From assembly GCF_000296815.2 (NCBI RefSeq), contig NZ_CAIT01000010.1, positions 62,001 through 126,000 of the forward strand: a stretch of DNA of 64,000 nucleotides, in the 5' to 3' direction. The translations under genes and the position numbers were made by a program. This DNA comes from Fibrisoma limi BUZ 3 (lineage in GTDB: Bacteria; Bacteroidota; Bacteroidia; Cytophagales; Spirosomataceae). The notes under the pieces were generated by a model. It saw only the letters and a program-made list of their open reading frames with translations. It searched no databases and had not been told where the DNA came from. Below are positions 45,003-53,891 of the stretch, piece by piece (the stretch's first letter is position 1; each line of letters begins with the position of its first letter).

Positions 45003-46400
45003 ATGGCTTCACAATACGATGTAATCGTCGTGGGTAGCGGGCCAGGTGGCTACGTAGCCGCCATCCGGGCTTCGCAATTAGGCATGAAAACGGCCGTCAT
45101 CGAGCGCGAGAGCCTCGGCGGTATCTGTCTGAACTGGGGCTGTATCCCAACCAAAGCCCTGCTGAAGAGTGCGCAGGTTTTTGAATACATCAAACACTCA
45201 ACTGATTACGGCATCACGGTCGGCGAAGCGAATCCCGATTTCAGCGCGGTAATCAAACGGAGCCGGGGCGTAGCCGACAGCATGAGCAAGGGCGTCCAGT
45301 TCCTGATGAAAAAGAACAAAATCGATGTAATCAATGGCACGGGTAAAGTAAAGCCCGGCAAAAAGATTGACGTAACGGACAAAGACGGCAAAACCACCGA
45401 ATACGAAGCCAAACACATCATCATTGCTACCGGCGGCCGCGCCCGTGAATTACCGACCGTACCCATCGACGGTCAGAAAGTGATCGAATACCGCAAGGCA
45501 ATGGTGCTCGAAAAGCGCCCGGAAACCATGCTTATCATTGGGTCCGGGGCAATCGGGGTTGAGTTTGCCTACGTCTACAACAGCATGGGCACCAAGGTGA
45601 CCATCATTGAATTCATGCCGAATGTTGTGCCGGTCGAAGACGAAGACGTATCGAAAGAGCTGGCCAAACAGTACAAAAAACTGGGCATCGATATCTTCAC
45701 TAAATCGGAAGTGACGAAGGTGGATACCAGCGGCAACGGCTGCAAGGTGTTCGTCAAAACCCCCGACGGTGAGAAAACCTTCGACGTGGATGTTGTGCTG
45801 TCGGCGGCTGGTGTGGTAGCAAACATCGAGAACGTTGGTTTGGAAGAGGTTGGTATCAAAACCGACCGCGGCAAAATCGTAACCGACGACTACTACCGTA
45901 CTAATGTGGAGGGGTACTACGCCATCGGCGACGTAACGAAAGGACAGGCCCTGGCACACGTAGCTTCCGCTGAAGGGATTATCTGCGTGGAGAAGATTGC
46001 CGGTCTGCCGCACGTTGAACCCCTGAACTACAACAACATTCCGGGCTGTACGTACTGCACGCCTGAAATTGCGTCGGTTGGCTATACCGAAAAAGCTGCC
46101 CGTGAAGCCGGGTATGAGCTGAAGGTGGGTAAGTTTCCATTCACGGCGTCGGGTAAGGCTAAAGCATCCGGTGCTCCGGAAGGATTCGTCAAGGTGATTT
46201 TTGACGCCAAATACGGCGAGTTCCTGGGGGCTCACTTCATCGGCAACAACGTAACCGAGATGATTGCTGAGGTAGTGGCCGCCCGTAAGCTCGAAACAAC
46301 CGGCGAGGAAATCCTGAAAGCCGTTCACCCGCACCCGACCATGTCGGAAGCGATCAAGGACGCAACAGAGGCCGCCTACGGCGAAGCCATCCATTTGTAG
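45003..46400 (+). CDS. lpdA: Dihydrolipoyl dehydrogenase
   Basis: E3 flavoprotein of 465 residues, used by 2-oxoacid dehydrogenases and glycine cleavage to reoxidise lipoamide. FAD-binding GSGPGG lies at 11-16 and the redox-active disulphide in GGICLNWGCIPT (Cys42, Cys47). A second nucleotide fold (IIGSGAIGVEFA) and the C-terminal HPHPTMSE with the acid-base histidine complete the family. It stands alone and is not in a pdh operon. A terminator follows after a repeat-rich gap. Confidence 0.96.
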   Translation: MASQYDVIVVGSGPGGYVAAIRASQLGMKTAVIERESLGGICLNWGCIPTKALLKSAQVFEYIKHSTDYGITVGEANPDFSAVIKRSRGVADSMSKGVQFLMKKNKIDVINGTGKVKPGKKIDVTDKDGKTTEYEAKHIIIATGGRARELPTVPIDGQKVIEYRKAMVLEKRPETMLIIGSGAIGVEFAYVYNSMGTKVTIIEFMPNVVPVEDEDVSKELAKQYKKLGIDIFTKSEVTKVDTSGNGCKVFVKTPDGEKTFDVDVVLSAAGVVANIENVGLEEVGIKTDRGKIVTDDYYRTNVEGYYAIGDVTKGQALAHVASAEGIICVEKIAGLPHVEPLNYNNIPGCTYCTPEIASVGYTEKAAREAGYELKVGKFPFTASGKAKASGAPEGFVKVIFDAKYGEFLGAHFIGNNVTEMIAEVVAARKLETTGEEILKAVHPHPTMSEAIKDATEAAYGEAIHL

Positions 46401-46409
46401 TTGTTTGTG

Positions 46410-46472
46410 GTTCGTAGTTTGTGGTTTGATGCTGGCTAGCCTCTGACGAACAACAAACCATAAACTGCGAAC
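46410..46472. repeat. Imperfect inverted repeat of the GTTTGTGGTTT type
   Basis: A 19-bp arm at 46410-46428 and its inverse at 46454-46472 match at 17 of 19 positions, 25 bases apart. The sequence style, GTTTGTGGTTTRTAGTTTG, also appears at 912-929. It lies between lpdA and its terminator. Confidence 0.5.
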
Positions 46473-46492
46473 AACGAACTGGAAATTACAGT

Positions 46493-46531
46493 CCCCGTTC
46501 AACCGAAATGCGTTGGACGGGGGCTTTTTTT
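46493..46531 (+). terminator. Terminator of lpdA
   Basis: CCCCGTTCAAC (46493-46503) and GTTGGACGGGG (46512-46522) form an 11-bp stem with one G-T pair, followed by a seven-T run. Confidence 0.85.
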
Positions 46532-46544
46532 ATCCCTAATTTTG
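46513..46544 (+). promoter_or_regulatory. Promoter of mutL, overlapping the lpdA terminator
   Basis: TTG (46513-46515) and TAATTTTG (46537-46544) are 21 bp apart, a full match to the Bacteroidetes consensus. The -33 region sits in the right arm of the lpdA terminator, and the mutL ATG is 50 bases downstream. Confidence 0.6.
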
Positions 46545-46593
46545 TTGTACATTGTAAGGTACGGCAAACGGCCGTCAGGGAGACTAATCAACC

Positions 46594-48627
46594 ATGTTGA
46601 ACGTAATTCAATTGTTACCGGATTCGATCGCCAACCAGATTGCGGCAGGGGAGGTGGTGCAGCGGCCGGCTTCGGTAGTAAAGGAGTTGCTCGAAAATTC
46701 GGTAGACGCACACGCGAAATCAATACAGCTAATCGTCCGCGAGGCCGGTCGTAACCTGATTCAAATTGTCGACGATGGCGTAGGGATGTCGGAAACCGAT
46801 GCCCGTATGAGTTTTGAACGGCACGCTACGTCGAAGATTCGGTCGTCAGACGATCTGTTCCGCATCCGTACGATGGGCTTCCGGGGCGAAGCTCTGGCGT
46901 CGATAGCGGCCGTGGCGCAGATTGAGATGCGCACCCGGCGGGCCACCGACGAACTTGGCACCCTGATTCGGATTGAAGGCTCCGACCTGAAAACGCAGGA
47001 AGCGGTGTCGTGCCTGCCTGGCACGAATATCCTGGTGAAGAATCTGTTCTTCAACGTACCGGCCCGGCGTAACTTTCTGAAATCCAATTCCGTTGAGATG
47101 CGGCACATCATCGACGAGTTTCAACGCATAGCGCTGGCTCATCCTGAAGTGGCTTTTTCACTCTTTCATAACGATCAGGAGATCTATAATCTGCCCGTTG
47201 GTAAGCTGAGTCGCCGGATCATCGATATGTTCGGTAAAAGCTATCGCGAACAATTGGCATACTGCGAGGAACAAACGCCGTACGTAACGGTCAAAGGGTA
47301 CATTGGTAAGCCAGAGTCGGCCAAGAAGACGCGTAACGAGCAGTTTTTCTTTGTTAACAACCGGTTTATTCGGCACAATTACCTGCATCACGCCGTTATT
47401 GGGGCTTATGAGGGTACGTTGCCTGACAACAGCCACCCGTTCTATGTGCTGTTTGTCGAGATTGACCCGTCGCATATTGACATCAATATTCACCCGACTA
47501 AAACTGAAATCAAGTTTGACGATGAACGGTCGGTGTATGCCATTATGATGGCCGCCGTCCGGAAGGCGGTCGGTGTGTATAACCTTGCCCCTTCACTCGA
47601 CTTCGAGTCGGACGTGAACTTTCTGTCGGGCGGTCGGCGTATATCGCAGCAGGAAACAGGTTCGCCGAATATCGAATCCCGGTCCGGCGACGTTGCTGGT
47701 CCGAAGCCAGTGATGCCCTCCTGGGCTACAGGTGAGCCGAAAACCGATCGGCCCGCGCCTGAACGTAGTTCGGCCGTTCGTCCGGCTTCGTTGGATCGGG
47801 CAGCCGGTGGCAGCTTCGATGTGCCCCGTAAGCCGTCGGCCAACAACTGGCAGGCGCTGTTCGAAGGGTTATCTACCAACGACGAATCGAGCGGAAGCCA
47901 GCAATCGCTTCAGGGCGACCAGACCGGCGATTGGCTGGGGCCGGCTAAAGCGCCAGTTGCTATCCCTGACGAACCGACTGAGTTGGTAACAATCGGAAGT
48001 CGCGCTAATCAGATACCGGCCGGACAAGCAATATCGGTCGAGATAGAGGAAGAAACCATCGTGCAGGTGCAGAACCGTTACCTGGTTGCGCCGGTCAAGT
48101 CGGGATTGATGGTAATTGATCAGCGGGGAGCCTACGAACGGATTCTTTACGATCAGTTTCATGCTGCCCTGACAAAGCATAACGGGGCCTCGCAGCAATT
48201 GCTGTTTCCGAAGACCGTAACGCTGGCCCCGGTTGACTTTCAACTGGCTCTTGAACTGCGCGATGAACTAACCAGCCTCGGCTTTCAGTTTGATGAGTTA
48301 GGAGCCAATACGTTCGTGATCCGGGGCGTACCGGCGCAGACGTCCGACGAGCGCGAAGAAGAGTTATTCGCGAACCTGCTGGCACAACTTCGTGAGGATA
48401 CGGCCCGCGACCGCCACGGTCGGCTGAAGCTGGATCGATCCGAAGCGCTGGCCCGGTCATTGGCCCGGCGATCGGCAGCACGGCATGTGGCCCGGCTGAA
48501 CGTAACCGAACGTAAAGCATTAGTAGATCAATTAGTTGCATCATCGAACCCGAGCTATACGCCCGGCGGAGATCCAATTACGACCGTGCTCACACTGGAT
48601 AAAATTGCGGGACTATTTAAGTCGTAA
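46594..48627 (+). CDS. mutL: DNA mismatch repair protein MutL
   Basis: MutL of 677 residues couples mismatch recognition to strand removal. The N-terminal GHKL ATPase (about 1-330) has LLENSVDAHAK, DDGVGMSE and GFRGEALASIA. A flexible linker with low-complexity character covers about 340-480, then comes the C-terminal dimerisation domain. There the endonuclease motif DQHA-x2-E-x4-E reads D509-Q-R-G-A-Y-E-R-I-L-Y-D520, and the usual PHGRP-like segment reads TPGGDP, so nicking activity looks lost. It heads an operon with two rhomboid genes (35 and 3 bases apart). Confidence 0.95.
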   Translation: MLNVIQLLPDSIANQIAAGEVVQRPASVVKELLENSVDAHAKSIQLIVREAGRNLIQIVDDGVGMSETDARMSFERHATSKIRSSDDLFRIRTMGFRGEALASIAAVAQIEMRTRRATDELGTLIRIEGSDLKTQEAVSCLPGTNILVKNLFFNVPARRNFLKSNSVEMRHIIDEFQRIALAHPEVAFSLFHNDQEIYNLPVGKLSRRIIDMFGKSYREQLAYCEEQTPYVTVKGYIGKPESAKKTRNEQFFFVNNRFIRHNYLHHAVIGAYEGTLPDNSHPFYVLFVEIDPSHIDINIHPTKTEIKFDDERSVYAIMMAAVRKAVGVYNLAPSLDFESDVNFLSGGRRISQQETGSPNIESRSGDVAGPKPVMPSWATGEPKTDRPAPERSSAVRPASLDRAAGGSFDVPRKPSANNWQALFEGLSTNDESSGSQQSLQGDQTGDWLGPAKAPVAIPDEPTELVTIGSRANQIPAGQAISVEIEEETIVQVQNRYLVAPVKSGLMVIDQRGAYERILYDQFHAALTKHNGASQQLLFPKTVTLAPVDFQLALELRDELTSLGFQFDELGANTFVIRGVPAQTSDEREEELFANLLAQLREDTARDRHGRLKLDRSEALARSLARRSAARHVARLNVTERKALVDQLVASSNPSYTPGGDPITTVLTLDKIAGLFKS

Positions 48628-48662
48628 TTGGGTTAATAATTGTAAATTGTCGAAACACAATC

Positions 48663-49442
48663 ATGTTTGCGTTAACGCCCGTTGTCCGTGCCCTGTTGTT
48701 GATTAATGTCCTTGTGTACTTTGTTACGAACGAGCAGATTATTGAACAATTCGGATTGCACTCATTTTTATCGGATCTGTTCAACCCGACTCAGTTCCTG
48801 ACGCATATGTTTCTGCACGGCGGGTTTATGCATTTGCTGAGCAATATGATTGGGTTAATTGTGTTTGGGCCCATGCTGGAGCGTACGTGGGGTCCTAAAC
48901 GCTTTACGTTTTTTTATCTGTTCTGTGGCATAGGGGCAGCGTTGTTATTCTCCGGTGTAAACTATTACGAGATGATCGACGTATATGAGGCTGTCAGGGA
49001 TTATCGGGCCGAACCGACGCCGGAGAAATTTCTTGGATTTTTTACCACGCAGGCCAGTTCGCTTTATGATCAGGTGGCGGGGTTTATAGAGCAATATGAG
49101 CAGCAACCAAACAATCCCCGTTTTGTGGAGGGTAGTTTGCAGATTATCAATCGATATTATCTGAATCAGGTTGATCAGCCGATGGTTGGGGCGTCGGGAG
49201 CAATTTTTGGTGTGATTATGGGATTTGGTTTGTTGTTCCCAAACACTGAGTTGTTTTTATTGTTTCCACCTATACCAATCAAGGCGAAGTATCTCGTTAT
49301 CTTTTACGGGGCCTATGAGTTATATTCAGGTGTGTATCGGGCGCAAGCCGACAACATAGCGCACTTCGCTCACATTGGAGGCATGTTGTTTGCATTCATA
49401 CTGATAAAATACTGGGGTTCACAACGAAAAACTTTTTATTGA
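48663..49442 (+). CDS. Rhomboid-family serine protease
   Basis: Membrane protease of 259 residues, six or more helices. Ser178 in VGASGAIFG and His237 in HFAHIGG form the dyad, and MFLHGGFMHLLSNM (49-62) is the first-loop histidine region. A 70-residue polar insertion (about 100-172) sits between two helices and is unusual for compact bacterial rhomboids. It follows mutL by 35 bases and precedes a second rhomboid gene by three bases. Confidence 0.92.
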   Translation: MFALTPVVRALLLINVLVYFVTNEQIIEQFGLHSFLSDLFNPTQFLTHMFLHGGFMHLLSNMIGLIVFGPMLERTWGPKRFTFFYLFCGIGAALLFSGVNYYEMIDVYEAVRDYRAEPTPEKFLGFFTTQASSLYDQVAGFIEQYEQQPNNPRFVEGSLQIINRYYLNQVDQPMVGASGAIFGVIMGFGLLFPNTELFLLFPPIPIKAKYLVIFYGAYELYSGVYRAQADNIAHFAHIGGMLFAFILIKYWGSQRKTFY

Positions 49443-49445
49443 GTA

Positions 49446-50369
49446 ATGAGCGGGTTGTTTGATGATTTTCGAAGCGAATTCAACAAGCCCAACAACACGT
49501 TGGTGCAATTGATATTGGTGAATACGGTTGTTTTTTTGACGCTGCTACTGGCCAGAGTGGGATTGACTATGGCCAATCAGCCGGGTACGTATGATTTTAT
49601 TCTGGCGCAGTTAACAATTCCCGCTACACTGAGCGCATTTCTACATAAACCCTGGACTCTGTTTACCTATTTCTTCACGCATCAGGATATTTTCCATATC
49701 CTGTATAACATGCTGTTTTTATACTGGTTCGGTCGGTTGATTGATGAATATCTGGGTAACCGCCGACTCGTGGGCCTGTATTTTCTGGGTGGCTTAGCGG
49801 GTGGAGCGCTTTACCTGCTCATGTACAACCTGGTCCCTTATTTTCAAAATCAAGCTGAATCTGCGCAAATGCTGGGCGCTTCGGCGGCTGCCTTCTCGGT
49901 TGCGGTTGGGGCAGCAACGCTGTTGCCAAACTATACATTTCACCTGCTGTTTTTCGGCCCTGTACGGATCAAGTACATTGTCTTTTTCTTTATTGTCCTG
50001 TCTATTGCGCAATCGGCCGGGCCGAATGCCGGTGGTAACCTGGCTCACCTGGGGGGGACGTTCCTGGGCTTCTTTTTCGTAAAACTGCTTCAGAATGGTA
50101 CCGATTTAGGCAGGCCAATCTATTGGGTTATGGATGGCTGGCAGAGCCTTGTTAAGCCAAAACCGGCCGTAAAAGTGTCGTACCGTCAGCGCAGTAGCAC
50201 CAGCGCTCATGCCAGTACGTATGCGTCGGCTGGAAGCAGTGCATCATCTGTGTCGGCACCCGATCAGGATGAAGTCGATGCGATTCTCGACAAGATTTCG
50301 CGGTCGGGATACGAGAGTCTGACACGGGAAGAAAAGCAGAAGCTCTTCCGTGCAAGCCAGAGGAATTAA
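49446..50369 (+). CDS. Rhomboid-family protease with C-terminal DUF6576-type tail
   Basis: Protein of 307 residues. Ser146 in LGASAAAFS and His201 in GGNLAHLGG keep the catalytic dyad, but the usual glycine after the serine is alanine. The first-loop FFTHQDIFHILYNM is present. After the last helix, about residue 225, a polar Ser-rich linker leads to DEVDAILDKISRSGYESLT with EEKQKLFRAS, a DUF6576-like helical tail. It is the last gene of the mutL operon and ends at a strong terminator. Confidence 0.9.
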   Translation: MSGLFDDFRSEFNKPNNTLVQLILVNTVVFLTLLLARVGLTMANQPGTYDFILAQLTIPATLSAFLHKPWTLFTYFFTHQDIFHILYNMLFLYWFGRLIDEYLGNRRLVGLYFLGGLAGGALYLLMYNLVPYFQNQAESAQMLGASAAAFSVAVGAATLLPNYTFHLLFFGPVRIKYIVFFFIVLSIAQSAGPNAGGNLAHLGGTFLGFFFVKLLQNGTDLGRPIYWVMDGWQSLVKPKPAVKVSYRQRSSTSAHASTYASAGSSASSVSAPDQDEVDAILDKISRSGYESLTREEKQKLFRASQRN

Positions 50370-50381
50370 AACAAATCTTGT

Positions 50382-50440
50382 AAAAATCTAAGCCCTTAAT
50401 CTACTGCGTATATAGCGGATGATTAAGGGCTTAGATTTTT
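50382..50440. terminator. Long terminator after the rhomboid operon
   Basis: Perfect 19-bp arms (50382-50400 and 50422-50440) with A-run and T-run ends enclose a 21-base loop. It would act in both directions. Confidence 0.9.
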
Positions 50441-50555
50441 TATAAATGGTAAAAAATGTAGTAGCTTCGCGGCCCAGGTATTGGACACCCAGCTACGGAA
50501 ACATTGTACTTTGTACGTTTGTTGTTGTAACACAGACGCTTTTCTGCTACCAACC

Positions 50556-52490
50556 ATGCTGATTACCCCCGGTAAACTTTTAGCCACCATCAATACCCCT
50601 GACGACCTCCGCCGACTTGATAAATCGCTTTTGCCGCGTGTCGCCGATGAACTTCGCCAGTTCATAATTGATAACGTATCCGTATACGGTGGCCACTTTG
50701 GTGCGAGCCTCGGTGTTGTCGAATTGACCGTAGCGCTGCACTATGTATTTAACACACCCGACGATCAGCTCGTTTGGGATGTGGGTCATCAGGCGTATGG
50801 ACATAAAATCCTGACAGGCCGCCGGGACCGGTTTCATACCAACCGATTCTACAAAGGCATTTCTGGATTTCCCAAGCGTAAGGAAAGCGAATACGATGCG
50901 TTTGGCGTAGGCCACTCGTCAACGTCTATTTCGGCCGCGCTGGGTATGGCGGTGGCGTCGCAGTTGCAGGGGAACCGCCAGCGAAATCACATTGCCGTGA
51001 TCGGCGATGGTGCCATGACTGCCGGGGAGGCTTTTGAAGGTATGAACCATGCCGGGGCTACCGATAGCAACCTGCTCATCGTCCTGAACGATAACTGCAT
51101 GAGCATCGATCCCAACGTAGGGGCGCTGCGTGAATACCTGACCGATATCACTACGTCCCAGACCTACAACAAGGTTAAGGATGAGGTCTGGAACCTGCTC
51201 GGTAAGATGAGTAAGTTCGGAAAAAGTGCACAGGAAATTGTCTCAAAGGTTGAGTCGGGTATCAAAGCGTCGCTGCTGGACCAGAGCAACTTGTTTGAGT
51301 CACTGCATCTTCGCTATTTCGGACCGATCGACGGTCATGACATCGATCATCTGGTCAGCGTACTGGATGATCTAAAAAATATTCCCGGTCCTAAGCTGCT
51401 GCACTGCCTGACTGTAAAAGGGAAAGGGTATGCACCCGCCGAAAAGGATCAGACCAAGTGGCACGCGCCTGGCCTGTTCGACAAGGTAACCGGCGAGATC
51501 AAGAAAAAAACGTTCACCACGCCCCAGCCGCCGAAGTACCAGGACGTTTTCGGGCATACGCTGGTTGAACTTGCCGAAAAAAACCCCCGGGTTGTGGGTG
51601 TTACGCCCGCTATGCCGTCGGGCTCATCGATGAACATTATGATGAAGGCCATGCCGGAGCGGGCCTTCGACGTGGGTATTGCTGAGCAACACGCCGTTAC
51701 GTTCTCGGCGGGTATGGCCACACAGGGAGAGGTTGTGTTCTGTAACATCTATTCGACGTTCATGCAGCGGGCCTACGACCAGGTGATCCACGACGTATGT
51801 ATTCAGGAACTACCGGTCATTTTCTGCCTCGACCGTGCTGGTTTTGCTGGTGCAGACGGGCCTACGCATCACGGCGCCTATGATCTGGCGTATATGCGTT
51901 GCGTACCGAACATGATTGTGGCCGCTCCGATGAACGAGCAGGAGCTTCGTAATTTGATGTTCACGGCCCAGTCGGACGAAATCCAGCAGGGCAAGCAGGC
52001 ATTTACCATCCGCTACCCACGCGGTGAGGGAGTGATGCCAAACTGGCGGACGCCCCTGGAACAACTGCCGATTGGTAAAGGTCGTATGATTCAGGATGGC
52101 GAAGGCGTGGCCATTCTGACCATTGGTCATATCGGAAACAGTGCTGTAGAAGCCTGTACTATACTGGCCAGCGAAGGCATACAGCCCGCACATTTCGACA
52201 TGCGCTATGTAAAGCCGCTCGACGAAGAAATGTTACACCAGATTTTCCAGCGCTTTGACCGCGTGCTGACGGTTGAAGACGGTTGTGTGATGGGTGGTTT
52301 CGGCAGCGCGGTGCTGGAGTTCATGGCCGATCATGGTTATGCAGCCCGCGTAAAACGGCTGGGTATTCCGGATGCTGTTATCGAACATGGTGAGCAGATT
52401 GAATTGCAACATGAGTGCGGGTTTGATCCGCAGGGCATAGCCGAAGCTGTGCGCGAACTACTGTTTGCCGGTCGGTCAGTAACGGTATAA
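50556..52490 (+). CDS. dxs: 1-deoxy-D-xylulose-5-phosphate synthase
   Basis: Thiamine-diphosphate enzyme of 644 residues that condenses pyruvate with glyceraldehyde 3-phosphate in the first step of the MEP isoprenoid pathway. The TPP-binding motif GDGAMTAGEAFEGMNHAG, the VWDVGHQAYGHKILTGR segment and the C-terminal transketolase domain (AEQHAVTFSAGMA) are clear. ATG 50556 is the normal start; an upstream TTG is rejected. It supplies precursors used by the polyprenyl synthase in this window. It precedes lysC by 92 bases. Confidence 0.97.
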   Translation: MLITPGKLLATINTPDDLRRLDKSLLPRVADELRQFIIDNVSVYGGHFGASLGVVELTVALHYVFNTPDDQLVWDVGHQAYGHKILTGRRDRFHTNRFYKGISGFPKRKESEYDAFGVGHSSTSISAALGMAVASQLQGNRQRNHIAVIGDGAMTAGEAFEGMNHAGATDSNLLIVLNDNCMSIDPNVGALREYLTDITTSQTYNKVKDEVWNLLGKMSKFGKSAQEIVSKVESGIKASLLDQSNLFESLHLRYFGPIDGHDIDHLVSVLDDLKNIPGPKLLHCLTVKGKGYAPAEKDQTKWHAPGLFDKVTGEIKKKTFTTPQPPKYQDVFGHTLVELAEKNPRVVGVTPAMPSGSSMNIMMKAMPERAFDVGIAEQHAVTFSAGMATQGEVVFCNIYSTFMQRAYDQVIHDVCIQELPVIFCLDRAGFAGADGPTHHGAYDLAYMRCVPNMIVAAPMNEQELRNLMFTAQSDEIQQGKQAFTIRYPRGEGVMPNWRTPLEQLPIGKGRMIQDGEGVAILTIGHIGNSAVEACTILASEGIQPAHFDMRYVKPLDEEMLHQIFQRFDRVLTVEDGCVMGGFGSAVLEFMADHGYAARVKRLGIPDAVIEHGEQIELQHECGFDPQGIAEAVRELLFAGRSVTV

Positions 52491-52507
52491 AGTAGACCGC
52501 TAAAATT

Positions 52508-52564
52508 GCCACAGATTACACTAACTACGCAGAAGCTATCTGTGTAACTGGTGTAATCTGTGGC
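52508..52564. repeat. Inverted repeat of the CCACAGATTACAC type
   Basis: Perfect 14-bp arms (52508-52521 and 52551-52564) are separated by 29 bases, between dxs and lysC. The arm sequence is like a dispersed repeat seen in many Bacteroidetes genomes, as I recall. It may terminate or process the dxs message but has no strong T-run. Confidence 0.55.
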
Positions 52565-52582
52565 CTTTATATATGTGCCAAT

Positions 52583-53848
52583 ATGAAAGTCTTTAAATTC
52601 GGAGGAGCGTCTGTAAAGGAAGCGGCTGGCGTACGCAATCTGACTCGTATTGTTCAGTCGCAGGGGAGGGGGGCAGTAGTTGTGGTTTCGGCAATGGGAA
52701 AAACAACCAATGCGCTGGAAGAGGTAGTACGGGCGTATGCTAGTGGCGATACCGACCAGACAACTGCGCACTGGGCCAGCGTCAGAGCATACCACGAGGC
52801 TATTATGCGCGACCTGGCTGGCGATCATTTTGAAGATACATTTCAGCCGGTGCTAGAGACCTTTACTGCTGTTGAAACTTATCTGCGCCAGCCGACCACC
52901 GGTTCTTTCGACCAAATTTATGATCAGATCGTCTCCATTGGCGAAGTTGTGTCTACCCAGATTGTAGCAGCCTATCTGAACGCCCAAAACGTATCTACTT
53001 ATTGGGCTGACGCCCGGGAGCTTGTTTATACAGATGCGACCTACCGAGAGGGAAAAGTGGACTGGGAGCAGACCAGTCGGCAGATTCAGGCCCTATCAGC
53101 AACTAGACCGAAGCAGGACGTTATCGTTACGCAGGGCTTTGTTGGCCGGTCGCCAAACGGCTTAACAACAACACTTGGCCGCGAAGGCTCTGACTACACG
53201 GCTGCCATTTTTGCGTTCTGTCTGGATGCCGAAAGTGTTACGATCTGGAAAGACGTACCGGGGGTATTGAATGCAGACCCGAAGTGGTTTGATGATACGG
53301 TACTGCTGGAAAAAATAACGTACCAGGATGCAATTGAGCTAGCCTACTACGGAGCAACGGTGATTCATCCCAAAACGATTAAACCGCTTCAGAATAAAGG
53401 GATTCCGTTATATGTCCGGTCGTTCGTTGAACCGGATAAACCCGGTACGGCGATCGGCGATTTTGAGCAACACCTGCCTATCTCGTCCTTTATTTTCAAG
53501 GTCAACCAGGTTTTGATTTCGCTGCACCCGAAAGACTTCTCATTCATTGCTGAGGATAACCTGAGTCTAATCTTTGGGCAGTTTGCGGAGGCAGGCGTGA
53601 AAATCAATCTGATGCAGAACACCGCTATCAGTTTTTCAGTCGTTGTCGATCAGAATCCTGCCCGAGTGCCGGCTTTGTTAGAGCAGTTGCGCCAGAACTT
53701 TCGGGTAAATTATAACGAAGGGCTGGAACTGGTCACCATCCGATACTACGACCAAAATACCATCGATCGGGTGCTCATCAACAAAAAGCTATTATTAGAG
53801 CAGAAAAGCCGCTATACGGTGCAACTGGTTGTGAAAGACCTGGGATAA
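52583..53848 (+). CDS. lysC: Aspartate kinase (monofunctional)
   Basis: Phosphorylates aspartate, the first step to lysine, threonine and methionine. The 421-residue protein starts MKVFKFGGASVKEA (the usual KFGGTS with Ala), followed by the amino acid kinase domain with a late LGREGSDYTA motif. The C-terminal third contains ACT-type regulation (about 300-421). No homoserine dehydrogenase is fused. It is convergent with the PorP/SprF-like gene across a terminator. Confidence 0.95.
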   Translation: MKVFKFGGASVKEAAGVRNLTRIVQSQGRGAVVVVSAMGKTTNALEEVVRAYASGDTDQTTAHWASVRAYHEAIMRDLAGDHFEDTFQPVLETFTAVETYLRQPTTGSFDQIYDQIVSIGEVVSTQIVAAYLNAQNVSTYWADARELVYTDATYREGKVDWEQTSRQIQALSATRPKQDVIVTQGFVGRSPNGLTTTLGREGSDYTAAIFAFCLDAESVTIWKDVPGVLNADPKWFDDTVLLEKITYQDAIELAYYGATVIHPKTIKPLQNKGIPLYVRSFVEPDKPGTAIGDFEQHLPISSFIFKVNQVLISLHPKDFSFIAEDNLSLIFGQFAEAGVKINLMQNTAISFSVVVDQNPARVPALLEQLRQNFRVNYNEGLELVTIRYYDQNTIDRVLINKKLLLEQKSRYTVQLVVKDLG

Positions 53849-53885
53849 TTCCTGTAGCATAGTTGAAGCCCTTGCTACAGGAATT
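53847..53885. terminator. Bidirectional terminator after lysC
   Basis: AATTCCTGTAGCA (53847-53859) and TGCTACAGGAATT (53873-53885) form a perfect 13-bp stem that begins within the lysC stop codon. Confidence 0.85.
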
Positions 53886-53891
53886 TTGATG

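Noticed and set aside
45450-46502. Minus-strand open frame of 350 codons opposite lpdA
   Set aside because: It overlaps the entire C-terminal half of an unmistakable lpdA gene and shows no domain.
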